From contig NZ_AQYA01000023.1 of assembly GCF_000376985.1 (NCBI RefSeq), positions 1 to 54,512 of the forward strand: a stretch of DNA of 54,512 nt, read 5' to 3'. A program made the translations under genes and the position numbers. Positions 8,497-17,439 of this stretch are shown piece after piece. Source of the stretch: Streptococcus henryi DSM 19005. GTDB lineage: Bacteria > Bacillota > Bacilli > Lactobacillales > Streptococcaceae. Below the pieces are notes generated by a model that had not been told where the DNA came from, made no database searches, and saw nothing but the letters and a program-made list of their open reading frames with translations. Position 1 is the stretch's first letter; every line of letters starts with the position of its first letter.

Positions 8497-10359
8497 CTAA
8501 GCTTCCTTATTCTTCAAAAGAAGAAGATCATCACCGTTAGCAACTTGAGCAGTATTCAAATCTTTAACTTCAGCGTATTCTGCTGCATTCGTTACAAGAA
8601 CCATAACTGTATCATCAAGTTTTTCTTCTGCGATAAGTTCACGATCAAAGGCACCTAATTGGTCACCAGCTTTAACCTTGTCACCAACCTTAACCATCTT
8701 AGCAAATCCTTTACCGCCTAGATTAACAGTATTGATACCGATGTGAAGCAAGATTTCAGCACCACTGTCAGTTCTTAAAGTATACACATGTCCTGTTGGT
8801 GCAATTGTAGTTACTTCACCTGCTGCAGGAGCTACCAAGAGGTTAGCAGATGGTTTAATACCGACACCTAGACCCAAAGCACCACTAGCGAAGACATTGT
8901 CTTTGATATCAGCAAGAGCGATAACTTGACCAGCAACTGGTGCATAGAGTTTTTCGTCTTTAACATCACTTGGTACTTCTGCAACTTGGTCAACTTTAGC
9001 ACGGATAGTACGTTTGTCTTCCAATTCAAAGTGGATTTCTTCCATACGTTTTTCAGAAAGATTCCAGAAGACAAAGGTTACAAGAGCTGCCAAGATAAAG
9101 AGAACAGCTGGAGCTAAGTTAACGACTAAGTTAATACCATTAAGAACAGTTTCAGTTTGTTGAGCATTTGGTTGGTAACCCATGGCACCAAGAACAAGAA
9201 CGCCGACTGAAGCACCTACGGCATTACCAACTTTAGTAGCAAGTCCATATGTGGCATAGGCTGTACCGTCAGTACGAACCCCTGTTTTCCACTCTTGGTA
9301 GTCAACAGCATCCGCAACCATGGTAAGGGTAATAGGGAATCCAATACCAGAGAAACCATAGATAACATGTCCGACAATAACCATTGGGAGGTTTGAAAAA
9401 TCAGTGAAATAGATGAGCAAGAGTCCTAGACCTTGAATGAGCAAGGAAACAGCTAGGACCATACGTTTACCAAAACGTTTAACTAATGGCACTACCAAGA
9501 ATGAACCAACAGCACCACCGATTGATGGAAGTGTCATCAAGAGAGCGATAAGAGTGAAAGCCCCCAAACAGTAAATAACATAGTAAGTTGTCAATGCAAT
9601 ACGACCCATAAAAGCTGTCATTTGCAAGATCATGATGACCAAAAGGATCATCAAATATTTGTTTCCAAGGACATTTTTAATGGTTGTTCCAAAAGAAACT
9701 TTTTCGCTACGAATAGGTTTAACCACTTCTTTTGATGTTTTGAAAACACCATAGAAGATTGGAAGTGAAATGATGGCATAAATAACTGCTGTTGTTAGGT
9801 AACCAGATTGAGTAGCAACCTTAGAACCTCCTGAGAAGGCTAACATAATAACTGCTGATAGAGAGTTAACGATAATCATACCAACGTTCATACCAACAGA
9901 ACGGAAGGCATTGAGACTATTACGCTCATTTTCATCACTAGACATAACTGCTGCCATGGCACCGTATGGAATGTTAACCAGAGTATAAAGCATACCTGCT
10001 ACAACATAGGTGAAGGCCGCCCACATGACCCCAGCAAAGCCATTTCCAAAAGGACCAGTGAAGGTCAAAACACTAAAAACAGCTAAGAAAGGTGATCCAA
10101 AGAGAATATAGGGTCTAAAGCGTCCCCACTTAGATTCGGTTCGCTCAGCAATCATCCCCATAACAGGGTCATTAAAGGCGTCAAAGAGACGCGCTCCCAA
10201 CATAATGGCTGAAACCGCTGCAGGTGCCAAGCCAACAATATCAGTATAGTAAACGGTTAGGTAAGTACCTACAAAAGTCCAAACGAACTGACTGGCTAAG
10301 TCCCCCATCCCGTACATCATAATACTGAATTTACTCAGTTTTTGTTTCTGATTATCCAT
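8497..10359 (-). CDS. GPH-family glycoside:cation symporter with C-terminal IIA domain (LacS-type)
   Basis: A 620-aa membrane protein. Residues 1 to about 450 form a 12-helix glycoside-pentoside-hexuronide transporter, with D-P-V-M-G after helix 2 and KWGRFRPY in the following loop. Residues about 480-620 are a IIA(Glc)-like domain with the phosphorylation site His539 in LLHIGINT, comparable in size and layout to streptococcal LacS. HPr-dependent phosphorylation of such domains tunes uptake in LacS; the same is inferred here. It is a single-gene unit with a cre-like site upstream and a strong terminator, between the deglycosidase pair and an AraC-GH39 gene. The substrate is probably a plant glycoside. 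The IIA domain might also serve the IIA-less EIIBC at 3058-4437 (speculative). Confidence 0.9.
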   Translation of the reverse strand: MDNQKQKLSKFSIMMYGMGDLASQFVWTFVGTYLTVYYTDIVGLAPAAVSAIMLGARLFDAFNDPVMGMIAERTESKWGRFRPYILFGSPFLAVFSVLTFTGPFGNGFAGVMWAAFTYVVAGMLYTLVNIPYGAMAAVMSSDENERNSLNAFRSVGMNVGMIIVNSLSAVIMLAFSGGSKVATQSGYLTTAVIYAIISLPIFYGVFKTSKEVVKPIRSEKVSFGTTIKNVLGNKYLMILLVIMILQMTAFMGRIALTTYYVIYCLGAFTLIALLMTLPSIGGAVGSFLVVPLVKRFGKRMVLAVSLLIQGLGLLLIYFTDFSNLPMVIVGHVIYGFSGIGFPITLTMVADAVDYQEWKTGVRTDGTAYATYGLATKVGNAVGASVGVLVLGAMGYQPNAQQTETVLNGINLVVNLAPAVLFILAALVTFVFWNLSEKRMEEIHFELEDKRTIRAKVDQVAEVPSDVKDEKLYAPVAGQVIALADIKDNVFASGALGLGVGIKPSANLLVAPAAGEVTTIAPTGHVYTLRTDSGAEILLHIGINTVNLGGKGFAKMVKVGDKVKAGDQLGAFDRELIAEEKLDDTVMVLVTNAAEYAEVKDLNTAQVANGDDLLLLKNKEA

Positions 10360-10428
10360 TAGATCTGCCTCCAGAAATTCTTTTAATGTAAGTGTTGCAA
10401 CGTTATTTACAATCCTATTAAACCAAAA

Positions 10429-10443
10429 ATGTAAGCGTTTAAC
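10429..10443 (-). promoter_or_regulatory. cre-like site upstream of the LacS-type transporter
   Basis: ATGTAAGCGTTTAAC (plus-strand reading) shares the core TGTAAGCGTTT with the site at 6843. It lies where the -35 region of the transporter promoter would be, about 70 bp before the ATG. Catabolite repression by CcpA is inferred. Confidence 0.6.
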
Positions 10444-10563
10444 TCTTCTGTATTTGCTTTCCTAATAGCACTTTTTTGGCATCTTCGATAATTATTTCTT
10501 TAAGAGTTTAAAAAAAGACCATATTTTATTAAAACTTTAAGGTCACAGATCAAATTGAAGACA

Positions 10564-10592
10564 CAAAAACCCTGCCTAAAGCAGAGTTTTTA
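10564..10592 (-). terminator. Terminator of the second AraC-GH39 gene
   Basis: A minus-strand hairpin with a CTCTGC/GCAGGG core and A-rich/T-rich flanks, ending in five T, lies about 40 bp after the stop codon. Confidence 0.75.
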
Positions 10593-10629
10593 AAAAAATA
10601 TTTTCTATTACACTAAGATTGTTATATTT

Positions 10630-13050
10630 TTAACTAATCTCAATCAAGACCATGTCATGTGGTTTTAATTCTGTCCGAAATTCCAGTAAATTATCACGTG
10701 ACACAATTAAATCTGTTTTCAAACTTGGTATGCATCTATATTTAAGATAATTGATTTCTTCACGGTTAAAATTAGTGTTCGAACTGACTTTTTCTGCTTC
10801 TGTAAGGAATGCTCCCCCACTATTGCCAATTCTACGAGTCTTCATTTTATAAGTTCTTTTATCATCATCAGTCGGTATCTTAAATTGAAATTTTCTATTA
10901 CCATCATTCTCAAACAGAGAAGCAATATTTTTAGCAGTAAAAGGTTCATTCCCTGAATAATAATAAAGACTATTGAGATGACAATAATGATAAAGTAGAA
11001 TAACAATTTTACGTCTTGACTTAGTAATAACAACTCCTTCGGAGAAATAAAGTAGCTGATTTCCAAGAGAATTAAGGAAGTCAAAAGCATAAAAACTAGG
11101 TTTAGCTATACCACTCTTAGAAATAAGGCCACTTCCTCCAAAACTCTCTTTTTCATTAACATCAAAACTAGTGAAAGAAATATCCGAGAATTGCCAATAG
11201 CCTACTAAATCACAAATATCAAGCAGAGCTAAAAGATTCTTGATAATATATGGCCCCTTGAAAGCAGAATCATTAATAATATCCCTTGAGCTATTGGTCA
11301 AATTGAATTCCGAAACAATCAATTTTGAACACAGCTGAGCCTGTTCAATAATATGCTTAGCTTCTCTCAAACTAGCTTTCAAAAAATTACTGTCTGATGA
11401 AATGAGAGCCTGACTATCTGCATTGTCAAAATTTTGTTTCAAGATATCTAAGGAATAGGCAGTGAAAGTGATAAAATCAGGTTTAACTTTTTGAACAGAC
11501 CAGGTTTGAATAAAGTCCTTATAGCTATCCTTCTCAAGATTAAGAGTAATACCACTACCACCTACTTCTAAATCTGGAATAATGCCTTGAATTTCTTGTT
11601 TGATTAAACTAAAAAATGTCAAATAATCTTCAGTCTTTGTCAAATCTAGTTGGTTGTCATTCAGTTTCAGCAAAGCTAATTCTTCTTGAGCGATAGTTTC
11701 TAAGACGTGAGTATTAGGTTTCCAAAGTTCAATTTTCCACTTAGCCACCTCATCATACCCATATCTATCTAGAAAATGTTGAATCAGATTACGGTATCGT
11801 TTTAAAATTTCTGCCATGTCATGTGATGGTAATTGAAAGGCTTCTCGACTAATAATGGTCTCAACTGATTGATGAATTTGTTTTCCTTTAAATCCTAAGT
11901 CCAAGAAAGGAATTAAATTCATATCTAAAATATTTTGAACGATTTCATCAACCTTAGAAAAATCAAAGTAATCACCTTTTTGTTTTAAAATCGTATCACT
12001 CAGCAGTCCCCAAATGCGGCCATACCGGAAAGAAGTATAAGAATTAGTGAAACCAATCTCCTTGACTAAAGAGGTATGTAGTAAATCACCAGCATAGCCT
12101 AAATTAATCAATAGTTTATCTTTTTCAAACTCAAGAATCTTCTCAGGGTCAAAGGTAATTGACATATCAGTTGACTGAACAGCATTTTCCTGCAAGTATT
12201 CTTGAATATCATCATAATTGATTGTTTCTTTTTCACGACCCGATGACGAAACCAACAGATTATTTTTAATTTCTAAACGATAGTCACTAGGTGTCATCCC
12301 TTGATATTTTTTAAAAATACGGTTAAAGGAATTAATATTGGAAAAGCCAGCTGAATAGGCAATATCAGTAATGCTATCTTCACTTTCCAACAGTAGCTGT
12401 CTAACCTTGGCAAGACGTCTTCGAATAAGATATTCGGAAACACCCACTCCGTTCTGCTCTTTAAATACACGAGACAAATACTGCTCAGTGACATAAAGTT
12501 GATCTGCTAAGTCCGACAGCCTGATATCTTTTTCAAAATTATTATCAATATAAAATTTTAAATCTTCAATCTGCCCACGGATATTTTTCTGATGATTGCT
12601 ACGCAGCTTAACTTGATAATAATCTTCAAGCAGAGTAATCAATGTAAAATACTGTTTATAAACCTTGGACTGATTACTTTTATCCTTTAATATTTTCATC
12701 AAGAGCAGCTGACGTAATTGATAGACCAAGTCATTATCCATGGCCCGTGGCTTGTTAATGCTATCTCCTCGAAAAGCAAGAACATAGTTGTCATTTGAAT
12801 TTTTAGCAAAGTAATCTAGCGTAAAATAAAAAACTTTTGCATCATTCTTAACTTGGCAATCGTATTTATCTGTTTTGGAAAGAATCAAAAAATCATCTTT
12901 TCCAAGTTTAAGCTGACTGGACTGATTTTTGATGACTGCTTCACCAAAGAGAACATAAACGATATGAATTCTTGAATCAAAATACTGAATTTCCTCTGAG
13001 TGACTTAATGCCCTAATTTTGATATTATCCCAGGGATTTGAAAAGTCCAT
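10630..13050 (-). CDS. AraC-family regulator fused to a GH39-like domain (2)
   Basis: An 806-aa protein in three parts. Residues 1 to about 100 form a cupin-like AraC sensor. Residues about 160-260 are the AraC DNA-binding domain (GFSNINSFNRIFKKYQG in the second helix-turn-helix). Residues about 295-800 are a GH39-like barrel plus beta domain. The text at 437-446 is WKIELWKPN, where GH39 enzymes have W-x-F-E-x-W-N-E-P, so the acid/base Glu is replaced. The nucleophile-region Glu581 (SEFNLT) remains. A sugar or glycoside sensor is more likely than an active hydrolase. It is a paralogue of the protein at 4591-6825 with the same architecture but low identity. It lies between the two transporter loci. 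Confidence 0.85.
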   Translation of the reverse strand: MDFSNPWDNIKIRALSHSEEIQYFDSRIHIVYVLFGEAVIKNQSSQLKLGKDDFLILSKTDKYDCQVKNDAKVFYFTLDYFAKNSNDNYVLAFRGDSINKPRAMDNDLVYQLRQLLLMKILKDKSNQSKVYKQYFTLITLLEDYYQVKLRSNHQKNIRGQIEDLKFYIDNNFEKDIRLSDLADQLYVTEQYLSRVFKEQNGVGVSEYLIRRRLAKVRQLLLESEDSITDIAYSAGFSNINSFNRIFKKYQGMTPSDYRLEIKNNLLVSSSGREKETINYDDIQEYLQENAVQSTDMSITFDPEKILEFEKDKLLINLGYAGDLLHTSLVKEIGFTNSYTSFRYGRIWGLLSDTILKQKGDYFDFSKVDEIVQNILDMNLIPFLDLGFKGKQIHQSVETIISREAFQLPSHDMAEILKRYRNLIQHFLDRYGYDEVAKWKIELWKPNTHVLETIAQEELALLKLNDNQLDLTKTEDYLTFFSLIKQEIQGIIPDLEVGGSGITLNLEKDSYKDFIQTWSVQKVKPDFITFTAYSLDILKQNFDNADSQALISSDSNFLKASLREAKHIIEQAQLCSKLIVSEFNLTNSSRDIINDSAFKGPYIIKNLLALLDICDLVGYWQFSDISFTSFDVNEKESFGGSGLISKSGIAKPSFYAFDFLNSLGNQLLYFSEGVVITKSRRKIVILLYHYCHLNSLYYYSGNEPFTAKNIASLFENDGNRKFQFKIPTDDDKRTYKMKTRRIGNSGGAFLTEAEKVSSNTNFNREEINYLKYRCIPSLKTDLIVSRDNLLEFRTELKPHDMVLIEIS

Positions 13051-13066
13051 TTTTCCACCTCTTTTC

Positions 13067-13080
13067 TGTATGCGCTTTCT
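13067..13080 (-). promoter_or_regulatory. cre-like site upstream of the second AraC-GH39 gene
   Basis: AGAAAGCGCATACA on the minus strand matches the cre consensus with one mismatch, about 17 bp upstream of the start codon. Confidence 0.55.
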
Positions 13081-13220
13081 TGCAAAGAACTATTATATCA
13101 TATTTTGATCAAGTAACAAAATTAATTTTTCGACTTGTTTACTTTATGTTAGAAAGAAACTAAATTCTAATAAGCTCACTATACCATTCTTTTTTGTATA
13201 ACAATACTCGGACTAACAGT

Positions 13221-13253
13221 AAAAAAGCCAAGAATGGTGCTCACTCTTGGCTT
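13221..13253 (-). terminator. Terminator of the rhamnosidase operon
   Basis: On the minus strand AAGCCAAGA pairs with TCTTGGCTT over an 11-base loop and is followed by six T, 8 bp after the rhamnosidase stop codon. Confidence 0.9.
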
Positions 13254-13260
13254 ACTCTAT

Positions 13261-15876
13261 TTAGAGGGTTACAGTTGTATCAAATTGATGCTTAATATTC
13301 TCAAAACGTTGATTTCCAATTTCAATATCTGCTGTCACATTTGGTGGCAAGCTAACATCTAGCATTGCCTTATCACCAATTAGTTTCCAGTCAACTGCGA
13401 TTGGTCCCCAAATGGAATCATAATGGCCTTTGGCGTAATGAAGTCCTGACGCTAAATCTGGTTTAATCAAAACTTTTTGGAAACCTGCCTCTTGTTTATC
13501 AATACCTAAAACAGTACGGAAAAGATATTCCCCCACACAACCAAAGGCAAAGTGGTTCATGGAGTCAGCACTAGGCGTTCCATCTTCTGCATAACAGTCC
13601 CAAGCTTCCCACATAGTAGTTGCTCCCATTTTGATTTCATATAGCCAAGATGGAGACTGGTCACGGAAAAGAAGTTTATTAGCCAATTTCTCTTCACCTA
13701 ATTCATGCAAGAGTGGTAGTAAGTAGGCAACTGATAAGAAGCCAGTATCAAGTCGATCTCCATTTTCATGAATCATTTCTTTAAGGCGTGCTAAACTTGC
13801 TGCCTTGAGTTCCTCAGGAACAGTATCCGTTGCTAAAGCAAGGACATAGACACCTTGATAATCACTGGTCATTTTTCCATCACTAGTCATATATTCCTTG
13901 ACATAGGCTGACTTAATATTTTGGTTCAAGTCTCTAAAGTGGGCTGCTGTCTCTTCATGACCCAGTAGGCTGGAAATTTTATCCATCAAGTCTGTTGTCA
14001 TGACCGTCATCAAGGTTGCCACTTCATTTCCAGTGTATTTCGCACTTTCTTGACCAGCACTAGGCATAAGCCAATCCCCGAATTGGAAATCAGTGTTCCA
14101 TAGATACTTTTGATAAGCTTGACGGTCAGGTGTCATGTCCTCATAGTCATTTGGTAAGAGAGCCATACGTGCCTCAACTGACTTCATATAGCGATAAATC
14201 ATTTCATAATTCTCTTCAAGAATTTGCTTATCACCATAGAATTCATAGAGGCGCCAAGGAACAATAACGGCTGCATCTGACCATCCAGCAGTGTTAACAG
14301 CATCTTCTCCTTCCGGTTTCATGTAATCATGAGATGGCGGACATGGAATAACCTGAGGAATTTGACCATCTTCATACTGTTCATGTCTCATATCTTCTAA
14401 CCAATGGCGAAGGAATTGTTCAACATCTTTTTCATAGCAGGCTGTTGGTGCATAAACTTGCATGTCCCCTGTCCAACCTGTACGTTCACGTTGAGGGCAA
14501 TCGGTAGGAATAGAAATCATATTGCCTTCTTGGGAACGGATAATGTTTTCTTGAAGTTGGTTTAAGCGTTGATCAGATACTGTAAAGGAACCAGCAGCTT
14601 TCAGTGGTGTTACAATGACATTAATCTCATAATGACTTGGGTCACAGTCCAATGTCCCTTCAATCTTGACATAGCGGAAACCATGGAAGGTAGTATCTGG
14701 TGCCCAAGCATGAAGGCCGTCTTGACCAGCAACATAGTAGTCTTTTTGCTCTTTATTTTGCCCTAGAATATTTTGCAAGAAGTTTCCTTCTTTATCTAAG
14801 GTTTCACTGTGTTCAAAAGAAACAACTGTATTTTTAGCTAAAGCGAGATTGTTAAATGAGGTATACCCAACAATAATTTCTCCAGCATCCAAAATCAACT
14901 CACCCTTAGGACTGCGAAGGATTGTCGGACGAATAGTTCTTGAGACCGAAATGGATGGAATGGTTTGAAGGGTCAGACCATCATAAGCGTAGTCTTTGAC
15001 ACTAGCAGTTTGCCAATCTTTATCAGAATAATCTTCTATCAACCAACCTGTCAATTCATCAGCTTGGTTATAGTATTCCCCGACATAAAGATCAGCAAAG
15101 CGAATTGGTCCATTTTCTGTCCATTTGACAGTCTCATCAGTGATGACAGATTGAACACTATTATCTGCCTGATAGAGTTTCAACTCTGCCAAAAGGCTAT
15201 TTTCAGTACCATACTGCTGACCAACCCCGATATATTCAATCTTACCAGTATACCAGCCATCAGCTAAGATAAAGGCCAAAACATTTTTACCCGCTTTAAG
15301 GTATTTGGCAACATCAGCAACCTGATAGTCAATGTGTTTCTGGTAAGCAGTATAACCTGGAGCAAATAAGTCTGAAACCTTATGACCATTCACATAGGCA
15401 ACATAGATACCACGCGCTGTCATATAGAGCAGGGCTTCTTGAGGAAGACTTTCCAAATCAAATTCACGACGAAGATAGACTGGAGCATCCAATCGCTCAA
15501 TCGCTTCCTCCTTAAACTTACGAACTTCCCAAGCAAATTTTTTATCAATGAGCGGTTTTCTAGTACGATCTGGTTCAATCCATTTGGCTGTCCATTCCTT
15601 GATACCAGTAAAGAAAGTATTACCTTCTGCTAGTACTTGGCTTCCATCTTCCAAATCAACTTGAACCTGCCAAGTTAGGACACTTTCTTTTGGAAATGCT
15701 GGCGCTAGGATACCGCGACGTTTCTCACTATCAACCTTGCCACTATCCCACACTAGGTTATCATTTTTATCCTTAACGGTAATTTGGTAGGCAATCTGAT
15801 CTAGGAGACCTTCCAATTTCCAAGAAAATCGCGCTTGTTCTTCAGGAACAACTTCCAAATCATAAATACGAGTCAT
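13261..15876 (-). CDS. GH78 alpha-L-rhamnosidase
   Basis: 871 aa from the ATG at 15876, chosen because AGAGAGG stands 7 nt upstream and overlaps the end of the transporter gene. It is a multidomain GH78 enzyme: N-terminal beta-sandwich domains (to about residue 420), an (alpha/alpha)6 barrel and a C-terminal beta domain. The family signature DCPQRERTGWTGD at about 459-471 keeps the three conserved acids (Asp459, Glu464, Asp471). There is no signal peptide, so it acts in the cytoplasm on imported rhamnosides. Flavonoid rutinosides and neohesperidosides are typical GH78 substrates. It is co-transcribed with the transporter 13 bp upstream. It provides the strongest evidence that the island handles plant glycosides. 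Confidence 0.95.
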   Translation of the reverse strand: MTRIYDLEVVPEEQARFSWKLEGLLDQIAYQITVKDKNDNLVWDSGKVDSEKRRGILAPAFPKESVLTWQVQVDLEDGSQVLAEGNTFFTGIKEWTAKWIEPDRTRKPLIDKKFAWEVRKFKEEAIERLDAPVYLRREFDLESLPQEALLYMTARGIYVAYVNGHKVSDLFAPGYTAYQKHIDYQVADVAKYLKAGKNVLAFILADGWYTGKIEYIGVGQQYGTENSLLAELKLYQADNSVQSVITDETVKWTENGPIRFADLYVGEYYNQADELTGWLIEDYSDKDWQTASVKDYAYDGLTLQTIPSISVSRTIRPTILRSPKGELILDAGEIIVGYTSFNNLALAKNTVVSFEHSETLDKEGNFLQNILGQNKEQKDYYVAGQDGLHAWAPDTTFHGFRYVKIEGTLDCDPSHYEINVIVTPLKAAGSFTVSDQRLNQLQENIIRSQEGNMISIPTDCPQRERTGWTGDMQVYAPTACYEKDVEQFLRHWLEDMRHEQYEDGQIPQVIPCPPSHDYMKPEGEDAVNTAGWSDAAVIVPWRLYEFYGDKQILEENYEMIYRYMKSVEARMALLPNDYEDMTPDRQAYQKYLWNTDFQFGDWLMPSAGQESAKYTGNEVATLMTVMTTDLMDKISSLLGHEETAAHFRDLNQNIKSAYVKEYMTSDGKMTSDYQGVYVLALATDTVPEELKAASLARLKEMIHENGDRLDTGFLSVAYLLPLLHELGEEKLANKLLFRDQSPSWLYEIKMGATTMWEAWDCYAEDGTPSADSMNHFAFGCVGEYLFRTVLGIDKQEAGFQKVLIKPDLASGLHYAKGHYDSIWGPIAVDWKLIGDKAMLDVSLPPNVTADIEIGNQRFENIKHQFDTTVTL

Positions 15877-15889
15877 ATCTTTACCTCTC

Positions 15890-17272
15890 TTATTCTGCAG
15901 CTTCTTTTCGAGCATCTAAGTCTTTAGCAATTTGGTCCAACATTTTACCATCAATTTTATAGAACAAAACAATGATGGCAGAAAGGGCAGCCAAGATAGC
16001 TGGCGCTAGGTTGACCAACATATTAATTCCAGAGACTGCTTCTGGGGTTTGTGTAGCACCAGCCACATAACCAGTTGTAGCAAGCAAGAGAACCCCGATT
16101 GAACCTGTAATCGCTGTAGAAACGTTTACTGACAACATAAGAGTTGAAACAGACAAACCAACATTACGTACTCCATACTTCCAATCACCATACTCAATAC
16201 TGTCAGACATCATACCAAAAGTGATACTAGCTGCCGCATTGGTAAATCCAATAACAGCACTAAGAATCAAGAAAATAACTGTGTTTGAAGCTGGGAGAAT
16301 GAAAATCAAGAGCATGCAGACAACTTGTGCAATATTGTTGTAAAGCATGTACATCTTCTTACCAAAAATCTTAGTTCCCCAAGGAAGTGCCATGGAACCC
16401 AAAAGTTGCATGACGGTCATTGTTGTCATAACTGGTGCTACCATGGTAAAAGATCCAACAACATAGATGATGTAGTAGGCCAGCATAGACATACGAAGCA
16501 TTTGTCCCATTGCTCCAAAGAAGGTCAAGAGAACAACAATTAAGAGCATTTTATTTTGAGCTAAAAGTTTGAAAGATTGAGCAATAGAAGTCTTTTGCGC
16601 TGCACCTTGAGGTTTTTCAACTTGAACAACTTCCTTACACTTGAGACCACAAATAATAATTGAAGGAATCATAACCAAGGTACAAATAACTGTTGTCCAA
16701 AAATAACCAGAAGCATTGGCTGTATCACTCTTGCTGAAGAATAGAATCATTGGCATAGCTACTGCTGACAAAACAATACCAATAACAGATGAGGCCACCG
16801 AACGTGCTGATGAATAGTTCATACGAACCTGAGAATCGCGAGCAATGACATTTACCAAGGCAGCATAGGCATTACTAATCCCAGTATAGAAGGTTCCTGC
16901 TAAAATATAACAAACTAGGCAGAGAATAACTTTTGCTACACCGGTAACTGGTAGGACTGTAAATGTTAAGACATTAAAAATACCAAGAAAAACGGGTAGG
17001 AATAGCAAATATGGTCTGAATTTACCCCATTTGGTGTCAACCCTATCTTGGATAATTCCCCAAGCAGGTCCAGCTAGACATTGCCAAATACGAGCAATCA
17101 GCATAATGATAGAAATTGCTCCTGCAGCTAAGCCGACAACATCCGTATAAAAAATCATGAGATAGGTATTGATCATATACCAAGAGAGCTGTGTCCCAAC
17201 TTCTCCAAGACCATAAGATATGGCTGTTGCCTTACTTGTTTTTTCAACAGCCTGTGTTTGATTGTTTTCCAT
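15890..17272 (-). CDS. GPH-family glycoside:cation symporter (rhamnoside operon)
   Basis: 460 aa with about 12 membrane helices and GPH-family motifs: FYTDVVGL in helix 1-2, R-x-W-Q-x-x-x-G-P-A-W-G after helix 2, and TKWGKFRPYLL. It has no IIA extension, unlike the transporter at 8497-10359. The start at 17272 has AAGGAG 8 nt upstream. It is the first gene of a two-gene operon with the GH78 rhamnosidase, so an unphosphorylated rhamnosylated glycoside is the probable cargo. That is an inference from linkage. It is preceded by a full-match cre site. Confidence 0.9.
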   Translation of the reverse strand: MENNQTQAVEKTSKATAISYGLGEVGTQLSWYMINTYLMIFYTDVVGLAAGAISIIMLIARIWQCLAGPAWGIIQDRVDTKWGKFRPYLLFLPVFLGIFNVLTFTVLPVTGVAKVILCLVCYILAGTFYTGISNAYAALVNVIARDSQVRMNYSSARSVASSVIGIVLSAVAMPMILFFSKSDTANASGYFWTTVICTLVMIPSIIICGLKCKEVVQVEKPQGAAQKTSIAQSFKLLAQNKMLLIVVLLTFFGAMGQMLRMSMLAYYIIYVVGSFTMVAPVMTTMTVMQLLGSMALPWGTKIFGKKMYMLYNNIAQVVCMLLIFILPASNTVIFLILSAVIGFTNAAASITFGMMSDSIEYGDWKYGVRNVGLSVSTLMLSVNVSTAITGSIGVLLLATTGYVAGATQTPEAVSGINMLVNLAPAILAALSAIIVLFYKIDGKMLDQIAKDLDARKEAAE

Positions 17273-17316
17273 GAGAAAACTCCTTTCTTGTACGTCTGGC
17301 GTATTCTTTAACTATA

Positions 17317-17331
17317 TGATATCGCTTACAC
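17317..17331 (-). promoter_or_regulatory. cre site upstream of the rhamnoside operon
   Basis: TGTAAGCGATATCA on the minus strand fits all fixed positions of the cre consensus and overlaps a TATAGT -10-like box, placing it to block initiation. Confidence 0.7.
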
Positions 17332-17407
17332 TTGTTTTGAGATTGTATTTTTTTATCTCTTACTTAGTAAAAAAACGACATTTGGCAAGCTGTCAAATGA
17401 GGAATTG

Positions 17408-17439
17408 AAAAAGGAACTAATCGCTCAGCAATTAGTTCC
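17408..17439 (-). terminator. Terminator overlapping the AraC stop codon
   Basis: GGAACTAAT (arm at 17431-17439 in minus reading) pairs with ATTAGTTCC and is followed by five T. The 5' arm includes the TAA of the regulator gene. Confidence 0.85.
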
